Part shown: positions 9,735 to 18,547 of the stretch, piece after piece
Numbering within the stretch: position 1 is the stretch's first letter
How the letters are laid out: each line of letters begins with the position of its first letter
Source: Martinezella miluonensis
Lineage (GTDB): Bacteria > Pseudomonadota > Alphaproteobacteria > Rhizobiales > Rhizobiaceae
Direction: 5' to 3'
Assembly (NCBI RefSeq): GCF_900094545.1
Contig: NZ_FMAH01000029.1
Span: 26,887-90,886, forward strand
Length of the DNA: 64,000 nucleotides
Translations under genes and position numbers: made by a program
Notes under the pieces: generated by a model
Told to the model about the DNA's origin: nothing
The model's input: the letters and a program-made list of their open reading frames with translations, nothing else
The model's database searches: none

Positions 9735-10490
9735 TCAGACCTGCGCCGTACCGCCATCGACGAAGAGTTCCGCGCCGGTGACGAAGCTCGAATCGTCCGA
9801 AGCGAGGAAGACGGCCGCCTTGGCGATCTCCTCGGGCTCACCGACCCGGCCGGCGGGCACCTGGGTCGCCAGATAGTCGAGCAGACCCTTCTGGTTTGCC
9901 TCGTCGGGACCGGCCAGGTTGACGAGACCCGGCGTCCGGGTCGGACCGGGGCTGACGACGTTGACCCGGATGCGGCGCTCCTTGAGATCGAGAATCCAGC
10001 TCCGCGCGAGATTGCGCACGGCGGCCTTCGAGGCGCTGTAAACGCTGAAATTCGCGGTGCCCGTGATGCCGGTGGTCGAACCGGTCAAGATCACCGAGGC
10101 ACCGTCGACCAGCAGCGGCAAGGCCTTCTGCACGGTAAAGATCAGGCCCTTCACATTGCGGCCGAAGGTGTCCTCGTAATGCTCCTCGGTGATCGCCCCG
10201 AGCGGCAGCATGGCGCCGCCGCCGGCCGCCACGAAGAGCACGTCGATGCGGCCCTTGGCGATCTTCACCGTCTCGAACAACACGTCGAGATCGGCGAGCT
10301 TGGCGGAGTCTGCCTGGACGCCGGTGGCGTTCGGGCCGATCGCCGCAACCGCCGCGTCAAGTTTGGCTTTGCGCCGGCCGGTGATGAAGACATGTGCGCC
10401 TTCGTCCGCGAATTGCTTGGCGGTTGCGAGACCGATACCTGTGGTCGCGCCGGTGACGACCGCGACCTTACCTTCGAGTTTCTGTGCCAT
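9735..10490 (-). CDS. Short-chain dehydrogenase/reductase (SDR), glucose/ribitol-type
   Basis: A 251-aa classical SDR. It has an N-terminal Rossmann motif TGATTGIG, the NAG-equivalent region VAAGGG, the catalytic Ser in STTGITG and YSASK (Tyr-x-x-x-Lys), and a C-terminal GAELFVDGG. It reduces or oxidises an unknown carbonyl/alcohol with NAD(P)(H). ATG 10490 is chosen over an upstream frame extension because the MAQKLEGKVAVVTG start is canonical. It is divergent from a LysR regulator with a palindromic operator between them, so LysR control is likely. Such SDR/LysR pairs often answer reactive electrophiles. Substrate not predictable. Confidence 0.92.
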   Translation of the reverse strand: MAQKLEGKVAVVTGATTGIGLATAKQFADEGAHVFITGRRKAKLDAAVAAIGPNATGVQADSAKLADLDVLFETVKIAKGRIDVLFVAAGGGAMLPLGAITEEHYEDTFGRNVKGLIFTVQKALPLLVDGASVILTGSTTGITGTANFSVYSASKAAVRNLARSWILDLKERRIRVNVVSPGPTRTPGLVNLAGPDEANQKGLLDYLATQVPAGRVGEPEEIAKAAVFLASDDSSFVTGAELFVDGGTAQV

Positions 10491-10502
10491 CTGATGATCT
10501 CC

Positions 10503-10523
10503 GTTGGCGTTTCTGTCGCCAAC
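10503..10523 (-). promoter_or_regulatory. Inverted repeat in the SDR 5' leader
   Basis: GTTGGCG and CGCCAAC form a perfect 7-bp inverted repeat with a 7-nt spacer, 12 bp upstream of the SDR start. It could be a second regulator site or a leader hairpin. The function is inferred only. Confidence 0.35.
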
Positions 10524-10543
10524 AGAGGTATCGACATGTCTCA

Positions 10544-10560
10544 ATTTCTAAAATAGAAAT
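10544..10560. promoter_or_regulatory. LysR-type operator palindrome between SDR and LysR genes
   Basis: ATTTCTAAAATAGAAAT is a perfect 7-3-7 palindrome containing the T-N11-A core that LysR-type regulators bind. It lies 54 bp from the SDR start and 30 bp from the LysR start, in the place expected for a shared recognition site that represses the regulator and activates the SDR gene. Confidence 0.65.
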
Positions 10561-10589
10561 GACTGCAAACTATTGTTGCAGGATTGTCG

Positions 10590-11513
10590 ATGTCGAGGAT
10601 GCCGGATTTCGAGGGACTGGCGATGTTCGCCAAGGTAGCGGAGGAGCGATCCTTCGCCGCCGCCGCCCGCACCATGGGCGTTTCGGTCGCGACCGTCTCG
10701 CGTGGCGTCACCCGGCTCGAGGAGCGCCTCGGCGCCCGGCTGTTCAATCGCACGTCCCGCCAACTGGCGTTGACGGATTTCGGGCATACCTTGGCTGAAC
10801 GGGCGACACGGATCTATTGCGAAGCGGAGGATGTAGAAAACGCAGCGCGCGAACTTTCCAGCCGGCCACGCGGGCTCATTCGTCTCGCTGTGCCGATGTC
10901 GTTCGGCTTGCGCTGGGTCGCGCCAATTCTGCCATCCTTCTTCCGGCTCTATCCGGAGGTGGCGGTCGACCTGCACTTGAGCGATGCCGTGGTCGACCTC
11001 GTCGGAAACGGCTTCGACGCCGCCTTGCGCATCGCCGTTCTGCCGGATTCCTCGCTCGTCGCCAGGAAACTGTGCCCGGTCGCGCCCTTTATCGTCGCGT
11101 CGCCGGCCTATCTCGCGGAGCATGGCCGCCCGACGCATCCCCGCGAACTCGACGGCCATCACTGCCTCGGCTATGCCTACCGTCCCCGCCAGGATATTTG
11201 GCGCTTCAGCAACGCGGCGGGGGAGGAAGAGACCGTTACGCCAACGGGGCCATTGCGCGTCACCAATGTCGATGCGCTGATACCGACGGTACTAGATGGC
11301 ATCGGCATCGCCGAACTGCCGGAGTTCATCGCGGCGGAATATCTCACCGACGGCCGCATGGAAGCGATCCTGACGGACTGGACGCTCCCAAAAGGCGCGC
11401 TTTACTTCGTTACGCCTTCAGCCCGTGCGCGGCCGGCGAAGGTCGAGGCATTGGCGGATTTCTTGGCGGAACGTCTGTCCGAGCCGGCTTGGGCTGTGCA
11501 GCGCCGAAAGTGA
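10590..11513 (+). CDS. LysR-family transcriptional regulator
   Basis: A 307-aa LysR protein: winged HTH at about 8-65 (RSFAAAARTMGVSVATVSRG, LEERLGARLFNRTSRQLALT) and a periplasmic-binding-protein-like effector domain (about 92-300). ATG 10590 is preferred; a TTG lies two codons upstream. It is divergent from the SDR gene and overlooks a perfect palindrome at 10544-10560, so it is the probable local regulator and autoregulator. The effector is unknown. Length is normal for the family. Confidence 0.92.
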   Translation: MSRMPDFEGLAMFAKVAEERSFAAAARTMGVSVATVSRGVTRLEERLGARLFNRTSRQLALTDFGHTLAERATRIYCEAEDVENAARELSSRPRGLIRLAVPMSFGLRWVAPILPSFFRLYPEVAVDLHLSDAVVDLVGNGFDAALRIAVLPDSSLVARKLCPVAPFIVASPAYLAEHGRPTHPRELDGHHCLGYAYRPRQDIWRFSNAAGEEETVTPTGPLRVTNVDALIPTVLDGIGIAELPEFIAAEYLTDGRMEAILTDWTLPKGALYFVTPSARARPAKVEALADFLAERLSEPAWAVQRRK

Positions 11514-11559
11514 AGCAACGCTGCGCAGTGTAGGGCATCGCGTTTATTTCCCACTACCA

Positions 11560-11721
11560 ATGCTAAAGCACAATCACAAACGCGAAACGAAGCGTGCGCT
11601 TGAACTTCTCTGTTTGGCGAATGCCGTCATTCTTGTTCTGATAACGGCGGGGTCCATATACGTTCCACATATGAGTCAGAACCCCGTTACGACGCCGATT
11701 GATAGACCGCCACACCGGTGA
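11560..11721 (+). CDS. Possible small membrane protein, 53 aa
   Basis: A short frame (MLKHNHKRETKRALELLCLA start) with a basic N-terminus and one predicted membrane helix at about residues 15-37, ending in a polar PPHR tail. No clear ribosome site and no family recognised. It fills the gap between the LysR gene and the convergent lipoprotein gene. It may be a genuine small protein or chance. Confidence 0.3.
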   Translation: MLKHNHKRETKRALELLCLANAVILVLITAGSIYVPHMSQNPVTTPIDRPPHR

Positions 11722-11729
11722 CGTCGGTA

Positions 11730-12416
11730 TCATTTCAACTCGCCAAGCAGAGCGTCAGCGCCCTTGCGGATACCGGCTTTCGATGCTTCCAACGCAGATA
11801 ATGTGGCGCCAACATTCAGCGCATTCGGATACTGCTTGGTGACATAGGCATAGAGCAGTTGATTGGTCTGCGTGTCGTAAACCTCAACCGCATAACTTAC
11901 CGAACCGGTCATACTCCCCTCGCCGCCACGTGTTGCCTGCACGGTGTTGTAAACGCCGCCTGCTATGTCAATGTGGGAGAGCGGGCCAAGAACAGCTGTC
12001 GTTTTTCTGGCGCCTGTCAGGGTCAGGCGAAGCCTCAGGGTTCCGGGTCCCGGCGTATTGGTGATCGCAAAGCGAGACCTCAGCTTCTCAGTGAACTCAT
12101 TCCGCATGTAGCTGGCAAGCTCGAACTTGTCCGCCGCCTCGAGCTTGACGAACTGGTTGTCGCTACCGCTATAGATTGTTACGGGATCCACCATGATCTT
12201 ACCGTATCGCTGCCAGTTGACATCGCCCCGATATGTATAGGGGACCCGACCCGTCTTGTCCTGAGGGTTGGGCCGAAGCTCGGCGGCTGATGAAAGACCC
12301 GCATATACGGTCGGATCCGCGGTCGTGCATCCCGCGAGAACCACAACGGCGAAGGAGGCTAGGATACTGGCGTAACGGGTTTTGTTCAATTCAGGCTCCA
12401 CGGTATCGGACGTCAC
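11730..12416 (-). CDS. DUF3313-type outer-membrane-associated lipoprotein
   Basis: A 228-aa protein with a hydrophobic signal (about 15-28) ending in a lipobox VVLAGC, so the mature protein should start at Cys29. A DUF3313-like domain follows, with the conserved WQRYGKIMVDPVTIY stretch and a later RLRLTLTGAR segment. A TTG at codon 11 (LNKTRYASILAS) would give a more normal signal peptide. It lies 47 bp downstream of a sensor kinase and may belong to its operon or be its target. The role in the envelope is unknown. Confidence 0.75.
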   Translation of the reverse strand: MTSDTVEPELNKTRYASILASFAVVVLAGCTTADPTVYAGLSSAAELRPNPQDKTGRVPYTYRGDVNWQRYGKIMVDPVTIYSGSDNQFVKLEAADKFELASYMRNEFTEKLRSRFAITNTPGPGTLRLRLTLTGARKTTAVLGPLSHIDIAGGVYNTVQATRGGEGSMTGSVSYAVEVYDTQTNQLLYAYVTKQYPNALNVGATLSALEASKAGIRKGADALLGELK

Positions 12417-12463
12417 CGGAAGCGAGTTCTATCGGGCCGCGCATTGCAGTGTTTGCTTTAATG

Positions 12464-13852
12464 TTAGGAGATATTGCGCATGCCGCCGGCACTGCTGATT
12501 GCCGTCAGGCCCCGGCTTTCTGTCGTACCAAGCGGCGGAAGCCGGATCTCCGCAACGAGGCCTTTGGGCTTTCCATCCAGGAGCACGAGACTGCCGCCAT
12601 GCCCTTTCCGGATGATTCCTTCGGCGGTCGGGAGGCCGAGACCAAAACCGCCTCCCGTCCCGGTCGTCCGCGCTGTTTCAACCTTGAAGAAGGGCTGCAA
12701 GACCTTGACCTTGAGATCGTCGCTAAGGCCTGGCCCATTGTCGCTAACGCGGATTGAGACGCTGCCGTCCACCGCCTCTCTGAGCTCGATATCAACCTTC
12801 GTGGCGTAGCGAGACGCATTCTCGACCAGATTGGAGATCGCGCGAGTGATCGCCTGCGGGCGACAAACGTATTTGAGGCGGCGAGGCCCGGAAAAGCTGA
12901 CATTGGCGCCGGTTTCGCAGAAATCGGTCGCGATCGTCTGGAGCAGGCTGGAAAGATCGACCTTGCGGGAAGGCGCCGAATAGGCTGTGTTTGAAAGAAA
13001 TGCGAGAGCTTCGTCAATCATCGAATCCAGAACCCTCAGGTCCTCGATCATTTTCTTCTGCAGTTCAGCAGGCTCGCAACGCTCCGCTCGCATGCGCAAC
13101 CTCGTGAGCGGCGTGCGCAAATCATGGCTCATGCCGCTCAGCATTCTGGTTCGCGCTTCGGCCATCTCCAAGATCCTGCCGCGCATGACGTTGAGAGAGG
13201 TTGCGAGGCTTCTCAGTTCCGAAGAGCCTGTCACCGTGAACGGCATTTCCAGACCATCATCGGTGCTAGCCCTCTTGGCATCGGCCGCGAAGCGAATGAG
13301 TGGCTTCGTGATCAACCAACTGCTCACATAAGCGAGAATAATCAGAGGAAGAACGATCTTGAGGATCCCGCTTGCGACGGCAGGGAAGAACCACAAATAC
13401 CGAGGAAACGTCGGCAGGTGGAAAAGGAGAGCCCTATCCTCATCGATCTTCACGATTAGCGGTCGCGATCTGTCTTCCTTATCCGGCAGATGACCAACAG
13501 TATAGAGGAAGCCATCCTCCAGCGCGCTTCGAACCCGCTGCAAGACGTTGGTGGCACTCGCCACGGTCAAACCGCCGGCCGGAAGATTTTTCGCAGACAG
13601 AACCTCCACCGAAAGGCCCAGTTGCTCAGCCAGGCGCGACACGTTCGCAGTGGCATCGGCAGAATGGGCCTGCGTGAATTCATCGACAACGCGCTCGATA
13701 TGTCCGGCCAGCAGGCCAATCCTTATTCCCTGGTCGTGTCGGCCAAAGATGAAGGGCTCCGTAGTCGCAGCGATAACCGACACCAGGAGCGTCAGGAGGA
13801 TCGCCAGGACAAGGATCTGCGTCCGGATGGAAGCGGTACGAAGACTGTTCAC
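12464..13852 (-). CDS. Two-component sensor histidine kinase
   Basis: A 462-aa EnvZ/QseC-like kinase. It has two membrane segments (about 13-30 and 160-180) bracketing a ~125-residue periplasmic domain, a HAMP segment (about 182-235), a HisKA domain with phospho-acceptor His243 in MSHDLRTPLTRLR, and a HATPase domain with the N box (NLVENASRYA), G1 box (DNGPGL) and G2 box (GGFGLGLPTAEGI). It overlaps the upstream response-regulator gene by 4 bp, so the two form a cognate pair. The signal is unknown. Confidence 0.93.
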   Translation of the reverse strand: MNSLRTASIRTQILVLAILLTLLVSVIAATTEPFIFGRHDQGIRIGLLAGHIERVVDEFTQAHSADATANVSRLAEQLGLSVEVLSAKNLPAGGLTVASATNVLQRVRSALEDGFLYTVGHLPDKEDRSRPLIVKIDEDRALLFHLPTFPRYLWFFPAVASGILKIVLPLIILAYVSSWLITKPLIRFAADAKRASTDDGLEMPFTVTGSSELRSLATSLNVMRGRILEMAEARTRMLSGMSHDLRTPLTRLRMRAERCEPAELQKKMIEDLRVLDSMIDEALAFLSNTAYSAPSRKVDLSSLLQTIATDFCETGANVSFSGPRRLKYVCRPQAITRAISNLVENASRYATKVDIELREAVDGSVSIRVSDNGPGLSDDLKVKVLQPFFKVETARTTGTGGGFGLGLPTAEGIIRKGHGGSLVLLDGKPKGLVAEIRLPPLGTTESRGLTAISSAGGMRNIS

Positions 13853-14583
13853 GGAAGCCTCCGGACGGTGGCTGCAAACAAATAACCGCCGAGGCGCACC
13901 GTCTTGATGAAGGCAGGCTCCTTGAGATTGGGTTCGATTTTCTGACGGATGCGGCTGATGTGAGGATCTATACTACGCTCGATCGGGCCCGCTGAGCCGG
14001 CATGGGTCATCGACAAGAGCTGTTCGCGTGTCAGAACCTTATTGGGATTGCAACAGAACGCCCAAAGCAGATCGAACTCGGCCGTGGTCATCGAGACTTC
14101 GTCGCCGTCCGCATCGAACAGTTGTCGGCTGTTCCCATCAATCCGCCACCCGGAGAACGTCATTGTCGCGGAAACGTCTTCCCTCCGCTGCGAGAGAGAG
14201 CTCCGGCGCAAAATACTTTTTACGCGGGCCAGCAGTTCGCGAGAATTGAACGGCTTGGTGACGTAGTCGTCGGCGCCGAGTTCAAGCCCGAGAATCCGGT
14301 CGATATCTTCTCGGCGGGCAGTGAGCATGAGCATAGGAATCGAACTCGATGCCCGCAACCGCATGCAGATATTGAACCCGTCTTCGCCTGGCAGCATCCC
14401 GTCGAGCACGATCAGATCGAACTTGCGGCGGTTGAGCTGCCGATCCATCTCGGCCCCATTGCCAACGGAATACGCATCGAAGCCGTTGGCCTTCATCAAG
14501 TCGACCAGCATGCCGGCGATATCGGAATCGTCCTCCACGATGAGAATATTCGGGATGCTTGCGGTTCGTTCAACTAACGACAT
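13849..14583 (-). CDS. OmpR-family response regulator
   Basis: A 244-aa regulator. The receiver domain (about 11-125) has the acidic pocket IVEDDSD, phospho-acceptor Asp61 in VLDGMLPGEDG and the conserved Lys110 in DYVTKPF. A C-terminal winged-helix domain follows (about 145-240, with EVSMTTAEFDLL and SIDPHISRIRQKIE). It is the first gene of the operon and overlaps the sensor kinase start (ATGA). It probably acts on the downstream lipoprotein gene or other envelope genes. Confidence 0.94.
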   Translation of the reverse strand: MSLVERTASIPNILIVEDDSDIAGMLVDLMKANGFDAYSVGNGAEMDRQLNRRKFDLIVLDGMLPGEDGFNICMRLRASSSIPMLMLTARREDIDRILGLELGADDYVTKPFNSRELLARVKSILRRSSLSQRREDVSATMTFSGWRIDGNSRQLFDADGDEVSMTTAEFDLLWAFCCNPNKVLTREQLLSMTHAGSAGPIERSIDPHISRIRQKIEPNLKEPAFIKTVRLGGYLFAATVRRLP

Positions 14584-15107
14584 TCAAGTGGCCATCATGT
14601 GTTTTCGAGTGATCAAGGGCTCAGCACCCGTCAAGACGATCATCTCACCCGAGTACGGATGTGTCACGCCAGAACTCTGGCACAATCGTCAGCGTCCAGC
14701 GACAGTCGCGATGAAGCCGGCAACGTTTCCTGCCTTGTTTCGATAGTGCTCTCGAAGCTCTTTATGTCGCACATGACAAAATGCTCCGGCTAGAATAGCC
14801 AAACTGTCGTGATCTTCTGTTCTGAAATGTTGGGAAATGTTGGGATCCGCGCTTTTGCAACGTTTCCCGGTCAAGGCAGCCTCGGCTCGGTCCTCGCAGC
14901 ACTTTATCAGGCTGGAGTTTGGAGGTTCGCAGCCACGCATGCGTTGATGGTAGATCCCGTGCCGGTTCCGCCAATTCTGAAGCTGCGCTCGCAGCAACGT
15001 GTTTTGGTTTGTTAGCCTTTATTGCGTTCAAACCATCAGAACCTTCGTCATCAAATGAAATCTGCAGCAACACAAAAGAACACCCTGTCCTCCGAGAATC
15101 CGTTTCG
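14584..15107. other. Intergenic region, no confident gene
   Basis: About 520 bp separate the response-regulator start from the next plausible gene. Several short frames run on both strands. One on the minus strand (about 14689-14997) looks weakly protein-like, but I recognise no family and see no ribosome site. The promoter of the two-component operon should lie near 14590-14700. Confidence 0.4.
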
Positions 15108-15482
15108 ATGGATGCGATGAAATTGCGTCTGGAGAAACTCATGGCGAACATTAGGCAATTGAAAGATGCCGTCTTCTCGCTGAGAGACGCCAAACGCATC
15201 CTCCACGCTCGCAAATCTCCGGATTTCCCGATCTGCTTGATTGGAAACGCATTGTTGTGTGTTCTTGTCGCCAGCCCGTGGCAATTCGCGATCCTCAACA
15301 TTCTCTGCCTTGCGACAGTCGCGGTCAGGTACGCAGGCCGAACCGCGAGACAGGACGAGGAGCGCGATGCCGCAAACCTATCCGCCCGGCGAGCGTTTCT
15401 GATTTTTTTGCTTCATATGCTGATTGCCTGCGATGTCGCGGCCGCGTTCATCGACAGCTTTTCTTCCAACGCCATCATCTAA
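15108..15482 (+). CDS. Hypothetical membrane protein, 124 aa
   Basis: Starting at ATG 15108 the protein has a charged helical N-terminus (MKLRLEKLMANIRQLKDAVF), two adjacent hydrophobic segments (about residues 46-72, LIGNALLCVLVASPW and onward), a basic/acidic linker (RTARQDEERDAA) and a third membrane segment (about 96-115). The frame is open further upstream, but no better start is evident. Not recognised. It lies just before a small secreted protein gene on the same strand. Confidence 0.45.
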   Translation: MDAMKLRLEKLMANIRQLKDAVFSLRDAKRILHARKSPDFPICLIGNALLCVLVASPWQFAILNILCLATVAVRYAGRTARQDEERDAANLSARRAFLIFLLHMLIACDVAAAFIDSFSSNAII

Positions 15483-15651
15483 GGCGTCCAGCCGGTCGAG
15501 GCCGGATCATTACTGATCCCACCCCTCATTTTTTTCGCAACATTTCTCAATCAAAAGGCACACAGAACAAAACGGAAGGGGCCAGGATCGGCGAACCGAC
15601 GGCTGAGAGCCCTCGGACGTTTACCGGTTTAGCGACGGAAAGGATCGAACG

Positions 15652-16023
15652 ATGAAACTACGCAAAGCTGCATTGGCCGCTGCCGTGATCATGATGGCTT
15701 CATCTGTGGTGCCTGCCAGGGCACAGGTCGTCATTCATAAGGGCCAGGATTCGGGATCTTATGACGACGATGCCCAGGTAGAGGCGGACTTCCTTCAGCG
15801 ATGGAACAGCGATCATGACCGGCGAGGCGAATGGGCACCGCACCGGGCAAACTTCGGGCCGAACGATGCGGTTCGCCTGCTTGAGCGACGGGGCTATCGC
15901 GTCAGAGACGTAAGGGATGTCGGCGAGCGCTTTTTGATCAGGGCTTGGCGTGACGGCGATGATCTACTGGTGAGCGTCTCGCGCGGGGGCGAGATCGTCG
16001 GTGTGGTCCATGATCAAGACTGA
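15652..16023 (+). CDS. Small periplasmic protein (secreted, unknown function)
   Basis: A 123-aa protein with a clear Sec signal peptide (about 1-24, cleavage after PARA) and an acidic, Arg-rich mature part with a C-terminal two-strand motif (ERRGYRVRDVRDVGERFLIR, then DDLLVSVSRGGEIVGV). This resembles small PepSY-like or inhibitor-like periplasmic domains of rhizobia, but I cannot assign it. A GGAAAGG ribosome site lies about 9 bp before ATG 15652. Confidence 0.7.
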   Translation: MKLRKAALAAAVIMMASSVVPARAQVVIHKGQDSGSYDDDAQVEADFLQRWNSDHDRRGEWAPHRANFGPNDAVRLLERRGYRVRDVRDVGERFLIRAWRDGDDLLVSVSRGGEIVGVVHDQD

Positions 16024-16532
16024 CAAAGATCAGCACACATGCGCGCCGGTTCGACATCAATATTCCTGACGAACTTCGGTGTTCACCGGCGGCCGACCTA
16101 GCCGGGAAGGTGATATACGATGGGTGTAAGTTCATACTGTTCTCAACCATCTTCGCTCGGCGGCGCGCCCGCACCCTGCCTGTTACGAAACTCCTCCTCG
16201 ACAGTGTCCACATATTGCTCATGACGGGCGGCAATCTGGACAATTGAAAGGGCCTTTTTGATCAGGCTGCCACGTTAGACACGGCGTGTGATCGCCAATC
16301 ATTGCGAAAACTTGTGGCCACGGGTGCGGTGGACGCGTGGCAGCACTTTTAGATCCGGCAACTGGCCGGCCTTGCGTTCTATGGCTGCACAGACGTGGTT
16401 TTCGCCGCCGCAACAAAACTGAACATGAAAGCACACTCAGCAATCGTGCGGACGGCATAGTCACCTTATGAGCCGGGCCGATGCGACACGCGAACGCCTT
16501 TCCGTTGGTGCAATACATGAGGCACTTCCACT
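16024..16532. other. Intergenic region, no confident gene
   Basis: About 510 bp. Two minus-strand frames (about 16150-16290 and 16219-16518) contain protein-like stretches, one rich in Cys/Pro near its end (PFNCPDC). Neither has a supported start or known family. The porin promoter should lie near 16420-16510. Confidence 0.4.
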
Positions 16533-17147
16533 ATGCATATCAAACTCTTCGTCGTTGGCGCTCTGGTGTCATTTCTGGCCGCCCCGGCCTTGGCAGCCGA
16601 TCTCACCTACGAACATTCTGCGCCGGCCGCCGAGCAGGGTTATTCAGCCTATGACTGGTCTGGCTTCTATCTCGGTGCGCAGGGTGGTTACGTCTGGAAT
16701 AAGGGAACAGGTCTCGGCACAGACCGGAATCTCGACGACGGCACGGCCGGAGTTCATGCCGGATATAATTTCCAATCCGGCAAGATCGTCTACGGGATCG
16801 AAAACGATTTTAACTACAGCTTTAAGGACAAGAAGGAGACAAATCTCGAGTGGGATGCGTCCGGTCGCGCTCGCGTCGGTTACGCCCTGGATCGAACGCT
16901 GTTCTTCGCGACAGCCGGTGTCGCTGCCGCCGGCGGCAAGGTTGACGTCCCAGCTGTCGGCAAGAAAGACGACATCCTGATCGGCTGGACGGCTGGCAGC
17001 GGCATCGAGCACGCCGTCACCGGCAACGTTATCGTTCGCGGCGAATACCGCTATTCGGATTTCGGAAACAAGGATTTCGGGTCGGCGTTCGGGAAATTTG
17101 GCGCCACACAGAACAAGATCCTCGTTGGCGCAAGCTACAAATTCTGA
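16533..17147 (+). CDS. Outer-membrane beta-barrel protein, Omp25/RopB-like
   Basis: A 204-aa outer-membrane protein. It has a signal peptide of about 21 residues ending at ALAAD, the family hallmark DWSGFYLGAQGGYVW, then alternating beta strands (GVHAGYNFQSGKIVYGIEND, GRARVGYALDRTLFFATAGVA, VIVRGEYRYSDFG) and a C-terminal aromatic residue (VGASYKF) as required for barrel assembly. Such proteins are abundant structural barrels in Rhizobiales and Brucella. It is monocistronic. Length is normal. Confidence 0.92.
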   Translation: MHIKLFVVGALVSFLAAPALAADLTYEHSAPAAEQGYSAYDWSGFYLGAQGGYVWNKGTGLGTDRNLDDGTAGVHAGYNFQSGKIVYGIENDFNYSFKDKKETNLEWDASGRARVGYALDRTLFFATAGVAAAGGKVDVPAVGKKDDILIGWTAGSGIEHAVTGNVIVRGEYRYSDFGNKDFGSAFGKFGATQNKILVGASYKF

Positions 17148-17594
17148 AAGAAAGCAACATTGGTGCGGTGCTAGCCAAGACCTCCAGGTTAACCGGTAAT
17201 TGGGCTGACGACAAAATCTTCAGTCCGACGATCACGGATATAGTTGAAAAGCTCGTCGGTCGTGGCGACCGTCAATCTTGCCAGCCCTGTCCCTGCCGAG
17301 GGTCTGGGCTCTCCTAATTATTCAATCGCTGCTACCTCCCTCGATATGAAAGGTCGACCAAAGAGACTCACACGCTCGTTTTCGATAGACATATGGACGC
17401 GCAACACTCACGTTCATCAATTAAGATTATAGCTCTTGAAGGAAAACGAACGCGCGATCCACGCTATGACGTTGATGCAAAAGAGGTGTGGAGAGAGCTT
17501 TGCGATCCGCTGCAGGCGCTGTTCCAATAGCCCAACGCGCCACGATCGCTAGAGTCTAGACTTTGGCCTTTTCCGCCGTCCAGACGAAAAGGTG
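17148..17594. other. Intergenic region with one possible 45-aa ORF
   Basis: The gap between the porin and the convergent GntR gene holds one small plus-strand frame (17393-17530, start MDAQHSRSSIKIIALEGKRT). It is soluble and charged, has no recognised family and only a weak ribosome site. Nothing else is evident. Confidence 0.35.
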
Positions 17595-18266
17595 CTACCG
17601 GTGTTCAGCAAAGACAACGCTGGCATCGCTGACGTTGGCGACATGGGAATAGGCGGCCTGCCTGGCCGCCTGAGCGTCCGCGCGCATAATCGCGGTGACG
17701 ATAATGTCGTGTTCATCGAAGGACTTGGCCAGGCGCCCGGGAAGACGGAACTGCGCGCGACGGAAGGGCGCAAGTCGGGCGCGGGTCTGTGTCACCAGCT
17801 CGAAAATGTGGTCGTTATGCGCGCCACGATAGAGCTGGTTATGAAACTCGACATTGTATGTAGCATAATCTTCCTCGGCGCCGGCACGCACCAGCCGTGC
17901 GGAAGCGCGATGTTCGAGCTCCAGCGTTCGACGTTCATCGACGGTCATTCGTTCCGCAGATAGGCGCGCGCAAATGGCTTCCAGCTCCGCCATCGCCTCA
18001 AACATCGAATGCAGATAGGCACCACTAACATTCGTCACGACAGCGCTACGATTCGGTTCGCGGCCGACAAGACCCATCGCGCCAAGTTCGCGTAGCGCTT
18101 CGCGAACCGGGGTCCGCGATACCTCGAAGCGGCTTGCGAGTGTTATTTCGTCAAGCTTCTCCCCAGGCAGGAGCGCACCCGTTACAATCATATCCGCAAC
18201 TGCCCGCACCATCTGTTCGACGGTCGTTCCGGCCCTGACAATTTCCTTGCGCTTGATCTGCTTCAC
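17595..18266 (-). CDS. GntR/FCD-family transcriptional repressor, probable regulator of the biuret operon
   Basis: A winged-helix GntR domain (LASRFEVSRTPVREALRELG) is followed by an FCD ligand domain with the usual metal-binding pattern (EFHNQLYRGAHN, and a distant EHDIIVTAIMRAD plus SHV). The frame is open to a TTG at 18326, but that would place a perfect 18-bp operator inside the coding region. GTG 18266 (VKQIKRKEIVRAG), about 223 aa, is therefore preferred. It is divergent from the importer/hydrolase operon and flanked by three TGCATACA sites, implying autoregulation and control of the operon. The ligand is perhaps biuret, triuret or allophanate, by inference. Confidence 0.88.
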   Translation of the reverse strand: MKQIKRKEIVRAGTTVEQMVRAVADMIVTGALLPGEKLDEITLASRFEVSRTPVREALRELGAMGLVGREPNRSAVVTNVSGAYLHSMFEAMAELEAICARLSAERMTVDERRTLELEHRASARLVRAGAEEDYATYNVEFHNQLYRGAHNDHIFELVTQTRARLAPFRRAQFRLPGRLAKSFDEHDIIVTAIMRADAQAARQAAYSHVANVSDASVVFAEHR

Positions 18267-18290
18267 AGGAATACGCGAATCCTCAGTTCG

Positions 18291-18308
18291 TGCATACAGA
18301 TGTATGCA
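18291..18308. promoter_or_regulatory. Perfect GntR operator (autoregulatory site)
   Basis: TGCATACAGATGTATGCA is a perfect 8-2-8 inverted repeat, of the size and symmetry bound by GntR/FCD dimers, 25 bp upstream of the preferred GntR start. Its half-site TGCATACA recurs at 18465 and 18544 in the same intergenic region. Confidence 0.8.
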
Positions 18309-18464
18309 CTCGGTTAGCAAAGTCAATTATCGAATTAATCTTTTGTTTTTAAAAGATATTTTTTAACACAGAAACCTTCTCTCGCAGCTCGTCCGCATTC
18401 ACCTCTCAAAATTTGGATTAAAAAAAGGGCATTGCCTACTAATGAGCACAACATGAAGAAAATC

Positions 18465-18472
18465 TGCATACA
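18465..18472 (+). promoter_or_regulatory. GntR half-site, upstream copy
   Basis: TGCATACA followed by CTTTTC, about 66 bp upstream of the sigma-54 promoter. The extended match TGCATACACTTT to the copy at 18544 makes chance unlikely. Confidence 0.5.
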
Positions 18473-18530
18473 CTTTTCGCCGATAAGCATTCTCAGAAAT
18501 TTTAATTCAATAATATCAATGTCTTACTAT

Positions 18531-18547
18531 CTGGCATGGGTATTGCA
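18531..18547 (+). promoter_or_regulatory. Sigma-54 (RpoN) -24/-12 promoter of the biuret/triuret operon
   Basis: CTGGCATGGGTATTGCA matches the consensus YTGGCAYG-N4-TTGCW. The invariant GG (18533-18534) and GC (18545-18546) are exactly 10 nt apart. Transcription would start near 18558, about 47 bp before the first gene's ATG. RpoN promoters in rhizobia commonly serve nitrogen scavenging through NtrC, which fits the enzymes encoded downstream. Confidence 0.75.

Noticed and set aside
9555..10556. 333-aa open frame on the plus strand
   Set aside because: Antisense to the clearly supported SDR gene and the start of the MFS gene.
15590..15650. CTGAGAG motif suggesting a thiamine (TPP) riboswitch
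   Set aside because: The other conserved TPP elements (the GGGGTGC stem and the ACCTGATC...GGTAATACC arm) are absent, and the downstream gene is a small periplasmic protein.
16219..16518. 99-aa minus-strand frame with Cys-Pro-rich end
   Set aside because: No ribosome site, no recognised family, and competing frames in the same region look equally plausible.
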